DNA of 64,000 nucleotides from G963422565 sp963422565 (GCA_963422565.1 OY730228.1:2976001-3040000), one strand, 5' to 3'. Counted from the stretch's first letter, positions 26,533-35,632 are shown. The notes: generated by a model not told the origin, from the letters alone. Translations and numbers: made by a program.

Positions 26533-27888
26533 ATGCATCCTGGCTTCGATGCAGAATCTCTTGTCGACGACAGGCTCTGCGAGGGCGTGTTCCGGATCGA
26601 CCGGCGCGCGTTTCGCGATGCCGATCTCCACGAGGCGGAGATGGCGCTCATTTTCGAGCGCCGATGGAACTTTCTCTGCCACGAGAGCCAGATCGCCGGG
26701 CCGGGCGACTATTTCGCGACGCATATCGGGCGCCAGCCGGTGTTCGCCGTCCGCCGCGAGGACGGCGGCATCGGCGCCTTCCTCAACGCCTGCGCCCATC
26801 GCGGGGCGCTGCTCACGCCGGCCGGCAGCGGCCGGGCGCGCGTGCTGACCTGCCGGTTTCACGGCTGGTCCTATGACGGCGGCGGCCGCTGCATCGGCAT
26901 CAAGAAGCAGAAGGGCGGGTTCCGGGATCCGGGGTTCGACCGGTCGCGATTCGACCTCAAGCCGGTGCCGCTGGTGGACGATTATCGCGGCTTCGTGTTC
27001 GGCTGCCTCGACCCCGCCGCCGGCGCGCTGCGCGACCATCTGGGCGAGGCGCGCTTCTTCATCGACATGTTCGCCGACCAATCGCCCGACGGGCTCGAGG
27101 TGCTGCCGGGCTCGCAGACCTATGTCTGCGACCATAACTGGAAGTACCAAGCCGAAAACGTCACCGACGGCTACCATGTCGGGACGGTGCACCGGAACTT
27201 CGCGGCCACGGTCTCCGCCCGAGAGGCGCGCGATCGCACCGGCGGCCTGTTGAAGACCGAGACCGGGCGGATCAGCGGCGAGGTCGCCAACGGTTGCTAC
27301 TATCTCGGCGGCGGTCATACGGCGTTGTGGGCCGACCGGGCGAGCCCCGAGGCGGCGCCGCTCGCCCCGGCGACCGCGCGCATCGACCGGGCGCCGGGCG
27401 GCGCGATGGCGGATTGGATGCTCAGGCGCGGCCGTAACGTGCTGGTCTTCCCCAACATGGTCCTCAACGATCTCGCCTCGACCCATCTGCGCACCCACCG
27501 CCCGCTCGCCCCCGAGCGCACCGAGGTCACGATCTGGTGTATCGCGCCCAAGGGCGAGCCGCCCGAGGCGCGCTATGCGCGGCTCCGCAAGTTCGAGGAC
27601 TTCTTCCTGGTCACCGGGCTCGCGACCTCGGACGATGTGGTTTCGCTGGACACCGCCCAGGCGGGCTGCCGCGGCAGCGCCGCCGGGTGGAACGAATATG
27701 CGCGGGGCCTCGACCGGGCCATCGCCGGCCCCGACGACCGCGCCCGCGCGCTCGGCATGAGGCCGCTATTGTCCTGCCCGAGCTGGGACCATGAGGCGGA
27801 ATATATCGGCTTCTACCGCTACTGGCTGGCGCTGCTCTCGGCCGGCGCCGAACGGGCGGCGGCAGCCGAACGGCCGCGGGCGGCCTGA
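26533..27888 (+). CDS. Aromatic ring-hydroxylating (Rieske) dioxygenase, alpha subunit
   Basis: This 451-aa protein starts at the ATG at 26533. The Rieske [2Fe-2S] ligands are C87/H89 (CAHRG) and C107/H110 (CRFHGW). The mononuclear iron site is visible as ENVTDGYHVGTVH with H215 and H220. Length fits a large oxygenase subunit. No small subunit, ferredoxin or reductase gene follows, so electron transfer partners must be elsewhere or it is an alpha-only (phthalate-dioxygenase-like) enzyme. It diverges from the UbiD2 operon over a ~97-bp gap and converges with the gene at 27957. Confidence 0.9.
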   Translation: MHPGFDAESLVDDRLCEGVFRIDRRAFRDADLHEAEMALIFERRWNFLCHESQIAGPGDYFATHIGRQPVFAVRREDGGIGAFLNACAHRGALLTPAGSGRARVLTCRFHGWSYDGGGRCIGIKKQKGGFRDPGFDRSRFDLKPVPLVDDYRGFVFGCLDPAAGALRDHLGEARFFIDMFADQSPDGLEVLPGSQTYVCDHNWKYQAENVTDGYHVGTVHRNFAATVSAREARDRTGGLLKTETGRISGEVANGCYYLGGGHTALWADRASPEAAPLAPATARIDRAPGGAMADWMLRRGRNVLVFPNMVLNDLASTHLRTHRPLAPERTEVTIWCIAPKGEPPEARYARLRKFEDFFLVTGLATSDDVVSLDTAQAGCRGSAAGWNEYARGLDRAIAGPDDRARALGMRPLLSCPSWDHEAEYIGFYRYWLALLSAGAERAAAAERPRAA

Positions 27889-27956
27889 TCCGGCCCGGCC
27901 GCGGGCACGCCACCCGTCCGTCCGATCGGGACTCCGCGAAGCGCCGCCCTCCCGCG

Positions 27957-28946
27957 TCACACCCGCTTGCGCAGGGCGCGGCCGGGGTCGATCTCTGGTT
28001 GCAGGAAGATGTCGTCGACGGCGAGCCGGCTGCCGATCAGGCCGCATTCGTGGGAGTAGCCGATCGCCGTCTCGATGTTGCGGCGGTTGGCCGCGCCGAG
28101 CCCGTACTCCCAGGGATCGCCGCCGAAGAACGCCCGTTCCTCGTCCCAATAGCTGCGATACCAGGCGAGCGGGACCACGCGCGGGTTCCGCAGCCGGTCG
28201 TAGGCGGCCCGCTTGGCGGCATCGAAGGCGTTCATCAGGTTCTGCGGTAGCCAGGGATGGGCCGCGACCAGCTCGGCCTTGATCGCCGTCACATGCATGA
28301 TCGGGAAGATGCCGGTCCGCGCGTAGTAGTCGCGCTCGACCTCGGCATAGTTCTCGAACAGCCGGCCCACTCGCGGGTCGCCATCGACGATCGGGTCGAT
28401 CAGGTCGGCATGCATGCAGGCGTCGATCTCGCCCTCGGCCAGCATTCCCTCGACCGTCTTGCCGGCGGGCGCGCGGGTGAAGCGAAGACCGGGCCGCGGG
28501 GTAAAAGCGACATCCTCGGCGAGCTCGGAGACCCATTCGACCGCGGTGTGGGGCACGCCGTACTCATGCTCCAGAATGCCCCGCATCCACAGGATCGCGG
28601 TCGTCTGGAAGGTCTTGACCCCGATCCGCTTGCCGGCCAGATCGCCCGGCTCGGCGATGCCGGCTGCGGTGTTGACGAAGATGAAGCCGTGGCGGAAGCG
28701 GCGGTGCAGGAAGACCGGGATCGCCTCCAGCGCATAGCCCTGGTCGCGCGCCGCCAGATAGGAGGAGAGCGACAGCTCGCAGACATCGAACTCTCGGTTC
28801 CGCAGCATCCGCCAGTGGCGGGTCGAAGAGTCCATGTCGGTCAGCAGGTTGAGTGCGGCGCCGTCCACCGCGACCGCCCCCTCCTTGAGGGCGCGGACGC
28901 TTTCGTAATCGCCGCAGGCGAGCACGAGCGATAGCCTTCTCGACAT
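27957..28946 (-). CDS. 4,5-dihydroxyphthalate decarboxylase-like / NMT1-type periplasmic-fold protein
   Basis: This 329-aa protein starts at the ATG at 28946. It has no signal peptide, and the opening strand LSLVLACGDYE, then FDVCELSLSSYLAARDQG and AGKRIGVKTFQTTAILWMRG, follow the substrate-binding-protein fold that Pht5-type 4,5-dihydroxyphthalate decarboxylases use as a cytoplasmic enzyme. The absence of an export signal favours enzyme over transporter component. Next to a Rieske oxygenase it suggests a phthalate- or isophthalate-like route, but specificity is not settled. Confidence 0.75.
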   Translation of the reverse strand: MSRRLSLVLACGDYESVRALKEGAVAVDGAALNLLTDMDSSTRHWRMLRNREFDVCELSLSSYLAARDQGYALEAIPVFLHRRFRHGFIFVNTAAGIAEPGDLAGKRIGVKTFQTTAILWMRGILEHEYGVPHTAVEWVSELAEDVAFTPRPGLRFTRAPAGKTVEGMLAEGEIDACMHADLIDPIVDGDPRVGRLFENYAEVERDYYARTGIFPIMHVTAIKAELVAAHPWLPQNLMNAFDAAKRAAYDRLRNPRVVPLAWYRSYWDEERAFFGGDPWEYGLGAANRRNIETAIGYSHECGLIGSRLAVDDIFLQPEIDPGRALRKRV

Positions 28947-29070
28947 GGGGCCTTCTCCTCCTGGCGCCGGGGCGATCGGGCCGATCAATAGCAGCCGGGC
29001 GGACGCCGGTCGAACCGGCGCGAGCGGGCGGGCATAATGGCGCCGTCGCAACTCGAGGAGGCTTTCCGCA

Positions 29071-29931
29071 ATGGGCGACCCCGCCGCGCTCGCCGCCCGT
29101 CTCAGGGCGGGCGAGTTCATCGCCGCGCCTGGCGTCTACGACATGATCTCGGCGAAGATCGCCGACACGCTCGGCTTCCCCGCGCTCTACATGACCGGCT
29201 CGGGAACGGTCGCCTCGCATCTCGGCCTTCCCGACGCCGGGATCGCGACCTATAGCGACATGGTCTCGCGCGCCGCCCGGATCGCCCAGGGCACCGAGAC
29301 GCCGCTGATCGCCGACGCCGATACCGGCTATGGCGGGACGGTCAACATGCGCCACACCGTGCGCGGCTACGAGGCTGCCGGCGTCGCCGCGATCCAGATC
29401 GAGGACCAGGCCTTCCCCAAGAAATGCGGCCATGCGGTCGGCCAGAAACTGGCGCCGCTCGAAGATATGCTCCGCAAGATCAAGGTCGCGCTGGACACGC
29501 GCGAGAGCGCCGATTTCCTGGTCGTCGCCCGGACCGACGCGCGCAAAGCGGCCGGGCGAGACGAGGCGCTGCGCCGGCTTGGCGCCTTCCAGGAGGCCGG
29601 GGCCGACATATTGTTCTACGAGGCGCCGGCGACGGTCGCGGAGATGGCTGAGGCCGCCCGGATGTTCGACGCGCCGCTGATGGCCAACATGGTCGAGGGC
29701 GGGGCGACGCCGGTCCTGACCCCGGCACGGCTCGCGGAGATCGGTGTCCGGGTCGCGATCTTCCCGGCCTCGGGGTTCCTCGCCGCAGCGGAAGCGCTGA
29801 CGCGCGTCTACCGGGCGCTGCGGGAACGGGGCGCCTCGGACGGGGTGGCGCTTCACCCCTTCGGCGACTTCAACCGGCTGATGGGGTTCGACGAGGTGAT
29901 CGCCTTCGAGGACCGCTTCGAAAAGGGGTGA
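29071..29931 (+). CDS. Isocitrate lyase / PEP mutase family enzyme
   Basis: This 286-aa protein starts at the ATG at 29071 with a GAGGAGG Shine-Dalgarno. The Mg2+ motif DADTGYGG and the signature FPKKCGH, with catalytic C119, mark the ICL/PEPM superfamily; QIEDQAFPKKCGH is the form shared by methylisocitrate lyases, dimethylmalate lyase and related C-C lyases. FPASGFLAAAEAL and EVIAFEDRF close the barrel. It probably cleaves a 2-hydroxy di- or tricarboxylate from a degradation pathway. It diverges from the dihydroxyphthalate-decarboxylase-like gene. Confidence 0.88.
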   Translation: MGDPAALAARLRAGEFIAAPGVYDMISAKIADTLGFPALYMTGSGTVASHLGLPDAGIATYSDMVSRAARIAQGTETPLIADADTGYGGTVNMRHTVRGYEAAGVAAIQIEDQAFPKKCGHAVGQKLAPLEDMLRKIKVALDTRESADFLVVARTDARKAAGRDEALRRLGAFQEAGADILFYEAPATVAEMAEAARMFDAPLMANMVEGGATPVLTPARLAEIGVRVAIFPASGFLAAAEALTRVYRALRERGASDGVALHPFGDFNRLMGFDEVIAFEDRFEKG

Positions 29932-30044
29932 AGGTCGGCCCGCTCGATCGGGACGGCGGAGGCGGCGCGCGGCTCCCCTCCGGGAATATCCGAACGAGTT
30001 GGTTCTGTCGTAATTGGCGGAGCGGTCGGGGCACGGAGGTGCGA

Positions 30045-30074
30045 GTTCAGACCTTCCCCAAGGAATGTCTGAAC
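30045..30074. repeat. 30-bp inverted repeat (hairpin)
   Basis: GTTCAGAC (30045-30052) and GTCTGAAC (30067-30074) are perfect inverted arms, extended after one mismatch by TTCC/GGAA around a CCAA loop. It is followed by TGGGTTTTGT. It may be a terminator for the ICL-family gene or part of the end of the foreign block. Confidence 0.5.
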
Positions 30075-30100
30075 AGCCTGGGTTTTGTCGGGCATTCGGG

Positions 30101-30985
30101 TCATCTGGCGCGTGTGCGGAGCGCCGGAGACCAGAGTGGAGTTGTGTTTTTGTATCGAGAGATGGAGATCCGGATGCCCGAGCCGACCGTCTCCCCCGCC
30201 TTGCGGCGGTTGCGGACGGGAAGACCCCGCATCGGGCGACGGCGTAGCGCCCGGCGATGAGCGGATTGGCGAGCCCGAGCGGCACGGCGATGCGCTGGGT
30301 GTTCTTCGCCAGCCCCCGATAGCGCATCTTGGCGTAGCCGAAGTGGCGCTTCACGTACAGGAGCGGATGCGCCGCCTTGGCCCGCGCCGAGGCCTTGCGC
30401 TTCTCCGCCGCCGCCTCCGCGCCCGCCTTGTCCGGCACCCGGCGCTTGCCGGCCTTCATCGCCACCTGCCGGTCCACGTCCGTGTCCCGGTTCTCTTCGC
30501 GCTTGCCCACCCCCTGATAGCCTGCGTCGCCCCACACCCGCTCCTCGCTCCCGTGCACCGGCGCGTGTGCCGTCGCCACGTCCGATATGTTCGCCGTCGT
30601 CGTCTCCAGGCTGTGCGTCAACCCCGACTGCGCATCCACGCCGATATGCGCCTTCATCCCGAAATGCCACTGATTGCCCTTCTTCGTCCGGCGCATCTCC
30701 GGGTCCCGCTCGCCGGTGCGGTTCTTCGTCGACGACGGCGCGGCGATGAGGCCCGCGTCCACGATCGTCCCCCTGCCCGAGCGCATCCGGATGCGCGTCG
30801 ATCTCCTCGAGCAGCGTCTCGCCCGGACCGCGCCTCTCCAGCAAGTGGCGGAAGTGCAGGATCGTCGTCTCGTCGGGCAGCGCACCCGACAGGCGCAGCC
30901 CCGCGAGCCGCCGCGACCCGCTCCACCTCATAGAGCAGGTCCTCCATCCCGGGGTCGCTCAAGTTGTAGAACAGCTGCACATTGT
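30101..30985 (-). mobile_element. Degenerate IS5-family insertion sequence (transposase pseudogene)
   Basis: Read on the minus strand, three frames together give an IS5-type transposase: VQLFYNLSDPGMEDLLYEVE, then GLRLSGALPDETTILHFRHL, then GTIVDAGLIAAPSSTKN, KGNQWHFGMKAHIGVD and RYRGLAKNTQRIA. The frame changes near 30910 and again near 30790, so the gene carries two frameshifts. About 55 N-terminal residues are missing at the 30985 side and no stop is found in the last frame where the family ends. No clear terminal inverted repeats or target duplication were found, so the boundaries are approximate. The element is inactive. Confidence 0.85.
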
Positions 30986-31248
30986 CCTTGTCGCGTGAGG
31001 ACGGCCAGTGGAAACTCCTCGATCATGCGGGACGCCAGGTCGGCCGCATGGCGAAGAGTTGGACCCTGCTGCACGGAATGGCCATCGCTCGCGCGTCGGT
31101 GCAGGGAATCTTCATCCGCCGGGCCGACGACGAAGAACTCAAGAAGAGGCTTCGCTCGGAGACCTGGGAGGTGGTCGTGCCGCAACTCTTGCTGTCGCGT
31201 GAGCGATCTCCGACGATGGACAAGCCCCATACTGGCTCTGCCGGTTGA
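30982..31248 (+). pseudogene. 3' tail of an unrecognised gene, truncated by the IS element
   Basis: An open frame runs from the IS junction to a TGA at 31248 and reads QWKLLDHAGRQVGRMAKSWT, GIFIRRADDEELKKRL and WEVVVPQLLL, which looks like genuine protein (beta-strand rich, balanced composition) rather than noise. There is no initiation codon or Shine-Dalgarno at its beginning, so the 5' part was lost when the IS5-type element arrived. The TTG start of the RecQ gene is 49 bp beyond the stop, suggesting the lost gene and recQ once formed a two-gene unit. I do not recognise the family with confidence. Confidence 0.5.
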
Positions 31249-31297
31249 ACCTGGGTTTTCAGGCTATCGCGAAACGCAGCCCATCGGAGCGATACAA

Positions 31298-33748
31298 TTG
31301 CCGACTCTCGACGTTGCCCTTGCGCTGTTGAACAGCACCTTTGGCTACGACCGGTTCCGGCCCGGACAGGCGGATGTAGTCCGGGCACTGCTGGCAGGCG
31401 AGAATGTGCTGGCGGTGATGCCAACCGGCTCCGGCAAGTCTATGTGCTACCAGCTTCCGGCTCTCGCGACCGAAAGCCTGACCGTGGTGGTATCACCGCT
31501 CATCGCCTTGATGCGCGATCAGGTAGCCGCGTTGCGCCTCAGCGGTGTGGCGGCCAGCGCGCTCAATTCTGCGACGCCTCGGGCCGATGCTGCCGAGACT
31601 CACCGCCAACTGCGCGACGGTCGATTGCGCCTGCTCTACATCTCACCGGAACGGCTCATGCAGCCGAACGTACTGGATGGCCTCGCCCGGCATGGGCCGG
31701 CGAGGTTCGCCATCGACGAGGCGCACTGCATCTCGCAATGGGGCCACGACTTCCGGCCGGACTACCGTCGCCTCGCGGAACTGCGGGAGCATTTTCCGGA
31801 CGCCCGGCTCAGTGCGTTCACGGCAACGGCCGACACCGTTACGCGGCAGGACATCGTCGAGCGGCTGTTCGGCGGTCGGGCGAAGATTTTCGTCGCCGGA
31901 TTCGACCGTCCAAACCTGCAAATCGGCATAGCCCCCAGGAATTCCGCGGCACGGCAGATCGACGCTCTGCTGGACCGACACCCTGGGCGGTCAGGCATCG
32001 TCTACACCCTCTCGCGCAAGGAGGCCGAGCGCACGGCGCAGCGCCTGTCGTCGCGCGAGCGCACAGCACTGCCCTATCACGCCGGATTGGACCAGGCCGT
32101 CCGCGACCGGAACCAGGACCGATTTCTTACCGAAGACGGCATTGTCATGGTGGCAACCATTGCCTTCGGCATGGGCATCGACAAGCCGGACGTCCGCTTT
32201 GTCGTCCACGCCAACATCCCGTCTACCGTCGAGGCCTACTATCAAGAGATCGGTCGAGCCGGGCGTGACGGGCTGCTGGCGGAAACCCTCATGCTCTACG
32301 GCATGGACGATATCCGGATCCGCCGCTTGATGATCGACGATTCCGACCGGCCTGAGGAGGAGAAGCGGGTCGAGCATCAGCGGCTCAACGCACTGTTGAC
32401 TCTGTGCGAGGCTGCCGGCTGCCGGCGCCAGGCGCTGCTTGGCTATTTCGATGAATCCTGCGACCCCTGCGGAAACTGCGACCGCTGCCTCGCGCCCGTC
32501 GAGACGATCGACGGCACGGTGATTGCTCAGAAGGCGCTGTCCGCCGCTCTGCGCACCGGCGAGCGCTTCGGTGCCCAGCATCTGGTCGATGTGCTGCGCG
32601 GCGAGGAGACCAAGAAAGTGCTCCAGTTCCGCCACGACCGGCTGCCGACCTTTGGCGTTGGTGCCGATATCGGCAAGCTGCTCTGGCGCTCCTATCTGCG
32701 CCAGCTCGTGGCGGCGGACGTGCTGAAGATCGATGTCGGCGGCTACGGCGCTCTGCGACTCGGCGGCCGGGGGCGCGCCGTGCTGAAAGGAGCCGAGAGC
32801 GTGGCGTTGCACGGGGAGGCCGCCAGGCCGCCCAAGGAGCGTAGAAAGGCAACGGAACGCCAACCGGAAAATGTCGACCCGGCGCTGTTTGCGCGGTTGA
32901 AGCAAGTCAGGCTTGAGATCGCAAAGGCAGAGGGTGTGCCAGCTTTCGTTGTACTCCACGATCGCAGCCTTCTCGACATGGCCGCTGACCGGCCTCAAAA
33001 TCTCGAACAGCTTGCCGGCTGCCACGGAGTGGGCGCCTTGAAACTGGAGCGCTATGGCGAGCGGTTTCTGGCGGCGATCAAAGATGCCGCTGACATCAAG
33101 CCATCAGTGGGCGTCGCCCTTGATGCGGAACAGGGAAGACCGGCAGCGGAACCGGTTCTTGCGGGCGACTTCTATGCGAGGCTGTTCCATCGGCTCAAGG
33201 CGTTGCGGCACGATATCGCTCAAGCGAAAAATTTACCGCCATATGCGGTGTTCCATAAGTTTAGCCTGCAGGAGATGGCAGTGAATCAACCGCAAACTCT
33301 TGAGGCGCTCGCAGAATGCTACGGCGTCGACGCAGAGAAGCTTGAGCGCTACGGCGAGCGCTTTTTGGCGGTGCTCAACGCGGCCAAGAGTGTTCCAGCG
33401 ACTTCCGACGATACGCACGATCCGGAAAGGCAAGACCCGTTCTCGGAATCCGATCTTTCTGACAGACACGATCCGGCACTGTTTGCCAAGCTCAAGTCCC
33501 TTCGGCTTGAAATCTCCCAAACGGAGGGGATGTCACCCCTTGCGGTGTTTCCGGACCGTACCTTGATGGAAATGACGGTCCTGTTGCCGCACACGCCCGA
33601 TGCCTTGGCGGAATGCCACGGTGTCGGTCCCCGCAAGCTCGAGCGCTACGGTGCGCGCTTTCTTGACGAAATTCGCGCCGCCACCCGCGCGAGCGCGCAT
33701 CCTCGCGTATGCGGTCCGGATCGCGAGGATGGACAGGAGACGAGGTAG
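31298..33748 (+). CDS. recQ: RecQ-family DNA helicase with three HRDC domains
   Basis: This 816-aa protein most likely starts at the TTG at 31298, which has a GGAG eight bases upstream and opens the normal RecQ N-terminus LPTLDVALALLNSTFGYDRF. Walker A MPTGSGKS lies near 41-48, IDEAHCISQWGHDFRP near 138, and QEIGRAGRDG marks motif VI. The Zn-binding Cys set CRRQALLGYFDESC...CGNCDRC follows, then the winged helix. Three tandem HRDC domains occupy ~525-592, ~622-693 and ~724-793, each ending KLERYGERF or similar. Most RecQ proteins have one HRDC; triple forms are known from Deinococcus and Neisseria. Codon use is less GC-rich than the flanks, suggesting transfer as part of the IS-bearing block. 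Confidence 0.9.
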   Translation: MPTLDVALALLNSTFGYDRFRPGQADVVRALLAGENVLAVMPTGSGKSMCYQLPALATESLTVVVSPLIALMRDQVAALRLSGVAASALNSATPRADAAETHRQLRDGRLRLLYISPERLMQPNVLDGLARHGPARFAIDEAHCISQWGHDFRPDYRRLAELREHFPDARLSAFTATADTVTRQDIVERLFGGRAKIFVAGFDRPNLQIGIAPRNSAARQIDALLDRHPGRSGIVYTLSRKEAERTAQRLSSRERTALPYHAGLDQAVRDRNQDRFLTEDGIVMVATIAFGMGIDKPDVRFVVHANIPSTVEAYYQEIGRAGRDGLLAETLMLYGMDDIRIRRLMIDDSDRPEEEKRVEHQRLNALLTLCEAAGCRRQALLGYFDESCDPCGNCDRCLAPVETIDGTVIAQKALSAALRTGERFGAQHLVDVLRGEETKKVLQFRHDRLPTFGVGADIGKLLWRSYLRQLVAADVLKIDVGGYGALRLGGRGRAVLKGAESVALHGEAARPPKERRKATERQPENVDPALFARLKQVRLEIAKAEGVPAFVVLHDRSLLDMAADRPQNLEQLAGCHGVGALKLERYGERFLAAIKDAADIKPSVGVALDAEQGRPAAEPVLAGDFYARLFHRLKALRHDIAQAKNLPPYAVFHKFSLQEMAVNQPQTLEALAECYGVDAEKLERYGERFLAVLNAAKSVPATSDDTHDPERQDPFSESDLSDRHDPALFAKLKSLRLEISQTEGMSPLAVFPDRTLMEMTVLLPHTPDALAECHGVGPRKLERYGARFLDEIRAATRASAHPRVCGPDREDGQETR

Positions 33749-33760
33749 GCGGCAGAACGG

Positions 33761-34468
33761 ATGTCTCCATCGGACCTCGGGGAACGAGCGATCCATCTCA
33801 GCGTCGTAATACCGGCACTCGAGGCGGCGGCGACCCTGGACTCCGTGCTCGAGGCGCTCCGGTCCTGCCACGGGCTGCGGGTCGAGATCGTCGTCGTCGA
33901 CGGCGGCTCGACGGACGGTACGGCCGACCTCGCTCGGCGGCGCGGTGCCAGGGTGATCCCGGCCCGGCGGGGCAGGGGCCGCCAGGTCGCCGCCGGCGCC
34001 CGGGCCGCCGGCGGGGACTGGCTCCTGTTCCTGCACGCGGACACGGTGCCGGCCGAGGGCTGGGCGGAGGCGGTTCGCGTCCATGCGGGGGCGCCGGGCG
34101 GGTGGCGTCGAGCGGCCGTGTTTCGCTTCGCTCTCGCCGCCGAGGGTCCCGCGGCCCGCCGCCTCGAACGGATCGTCGCCTGGCGGACTCGCCGCATCGG
34201 GCTGCCCTACGGGGATCAGGGCCTGTTGATCTCGCGGCGTCTCTATGACGAGATCGGCGGGTATCGGCCGCTGCTTCTGATGGAGGATGTCGACATCGTC
34301 CGCCGGATCGGCCGGCGGCGGCTGGCGGTCCTGCCGGTGCCGGCGCTGACCTCCGCAGCCCGCTATGCGCAGACCGGCTATCTGCGCCGGTCGGCGCGGA
34401 ACCTCGCCTGTCTGGCGCTCTATTTTCTCGGGGTTCCGCCGAGGGTCATCGCGAGGATCTACGGGTGA
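33761..34468 (+). CDS. Glycosyltransferase family 2 (TIGR04283, arsenosugar-type)
   Basis: This 235-aa GT-A protein starts at the ATG at 33761, only 12 bp after the recQ stop but with the high-GC codon use of the main chromosome. Motifs: LSVVIPALEAAATL, EIVVVDGGSTDGTADLA, WLLFLHADTVP (DxD-like HAD) and GLPYGDQGLL. Family TIGR04283 pairs with TIGR04282 and is linked to arsenosugar biosynthesis when an ArsS gene is near; no arsenic gene is visible here. The next gene overlaps by GTGA. Confidence 0.85.
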   Translation: MSPSDLGERAIHLSVVIPALEAAATLDSVLEALRSCHGLRVEIVVVDGGSTDGTADLARRRGARVIPARRGRGRQVAAGARAAGGDWLLFLHADTVPAEGWAEAVRVHAGAPGGWRRAAVFRFALAAEGPAARRLERIVAWRTRRIGLPYGDQGLLISRRLYDEIGGYRPLLLMEDVDIVRRIGRRRLAVLPVPALTSAARYAQTGYLRRSARNLACLALYFLGVPPRVIARIYG

Positions 34469-35127
34469 GTCGCGCCCGCCGGCCGGTCGTCTACGTCTTC
34501 GCCCGCCAACCGGTGCTGGGCGCGGTCAAGCGGCGGCTCGCCGCCGGAATCGGCGACCTCGGAGCGCTTGCCTTCTATCGGTGCTGCTGCCGCCGGCTCC
34601 TGCATCGGATCGGCGGTGACGGCAGGTGGCGCACCGTGCTCGCCGTTACCCCGGACAAGGCCCGCGCGCGCGGCGTCTGGCCGCCCGGCCTGCCGCGCGC
34701 CGCCCAAGGCACGGGCAGCCTCGGCCGGCGTATGGAGCGGGTCCTCGATGCGCTCGCCGACGCTCCGGCCTTGATCGTCGGCAGCGATATCCCCGACCTC
34801 ACGGCCGTGCATCTCGCCGCCGCGCTGCGCGCCCTGGGGTCGTCCGATTTCGTGTTCGGCCCGGCTTCGGATGGCGGATACTGGCTGGTCGGGCGCGCCG
34901 CCGGGGTACCGGTACGGGGGCTCTTCGCCGATGTGCGCTGGTCCGGGCCCCGTGCGCTCGCCGACACGCTGGCCAACATCCCGCGGCATCGACGCTGCGC
35001 ATTTCTCGACACGCTTGAGGATATCGACGATGTGGCGACCTTCGGTCGCTGGCGGAGCCGCAATGCGGCATCCGCCCGCCGCCCATCCGTCAGCCCTGGG
35101 CGGTGCGCTCGTCGAGCCTCGGCATGA
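34465..35127 (+). CDS. TIGR04282/DUF2064-family glycosyltransferase-like protein
   Basis: This 220-aa protein starts at a GTG at 34465 overlapping the previous stop. YVFARQPVLGAVKRRLA, VGSDIPDLT and FGPASDGGYWLVG are the nucleotide-sugar and substrate motifs of the DUF2064 family (TIGR04282), with the D in GSDIP as the likely metal ligand. It forms a coupled pair with the GT2 gene. Its last 38 bp overlap the convergent moaB gene. Confidence 0.85.
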   Translation: MSRARRPVVYVFARQPVLGAVKRRLAAGIGDLGALAFYRCCCRRLLHRIGGDGRWRTVLAVTPDKARARGVWPPGLPRAAQGTGSLGRRMERVLDALADAPALIVGSDIPDLTAVHLAAALRALGSSDFVFGPASDGGYWLVGRAAGVPVRGLFADVRWSGPRALADTLANIPRHRRCAFLDTLEDIDDVATFGRWRSRNAASARRPSVSPGRCARRASA

Positions 35128-35632
35128 GCTCGACGAAATTGCATGGCTTGTGCCTGACGTCGAGCTGATGGACGAGGATCTCGTCCCAGGCGTCGCGGCA
35201 GGCGCCGGTCGAGCCGGGCAGCGCGAAGAGATAGGTCCCTCCGGCGACGCCCGCAGTCGCGCGCGATTGGATCGTCGATGTCCCGATCTTGGCGAAGCTC
35301 ACCATCCGGAAGGTCTCTCCGAACCCGGCGATCTCCTTGTCGTAGACCGCCTGGAAGGCCTCGGGCGTGACGTCCCGGCCGGTAACGCCGGTACCGCCGG
35401 TGGCGATGACGACATCAATCTCCGGATCCGCGATCCAGGCGCGGAGCCTCGCCTCGATCGCCGCCCGATCGTCCCGGACGATGGCCCTGGCCGCGACCCT
35501 GTGGCCGGCCCTGGCGATCCGTTCGGCCAACGTGTCGCCGGACCGATCGTCGGCTTCCGTCCGGGTGTCCGAGACGGTCAGGACCGCGATATTCACGGAC
35601 GCGAAGGGAACCGATTCATCAATTCCGTGCAT
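35090..35632 (-). CDS. moaB: Molybdenum cofactor biosynthesis protein B
   Basis: The protein has 180 aa from the ATG at 35632, overlapping the lytic transglycosylase stop by 14 bp. The MoaB/Mog signature is clear: IAVLTVSDTRTEADDRSGD at the N-terminus, IATGGTGVTGRDVTPEA in the middle, and ALPGSTGACRDAWDEIL. MoaB-type proteins bind or adenylylate molybdopterin in Moco synthesis. It is the last gene of the UDG-SLT-moaB run and supports the molybdopterin oxidoreductase at 6.4 kb. Confidence 0.92.
   Translation of the reverse strand: MHGIDESVPFASVNIAVLTVSDTRTEADDRSGDTLAERIARAGHRVAARAIVRDDRAAIEARLRAWIADPEIDVVIATGGTGVTGRDVTPEAFQAVYDKEIAGFGETFRMVSFAKIGTSTIQSRATAGVAGGTYLFALPGSTGACRDAWDEILVHQLDVRHKPCNFVELMPRLDERTAQG

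Noticed and set aside
28564..30100. Minus-strand frame continuing from the IS5 transposase through the ICL-family gene
   Set aside because: The translation after the transposase C-terminus is the antisense of the ICL-family gene; it stays open by chance.
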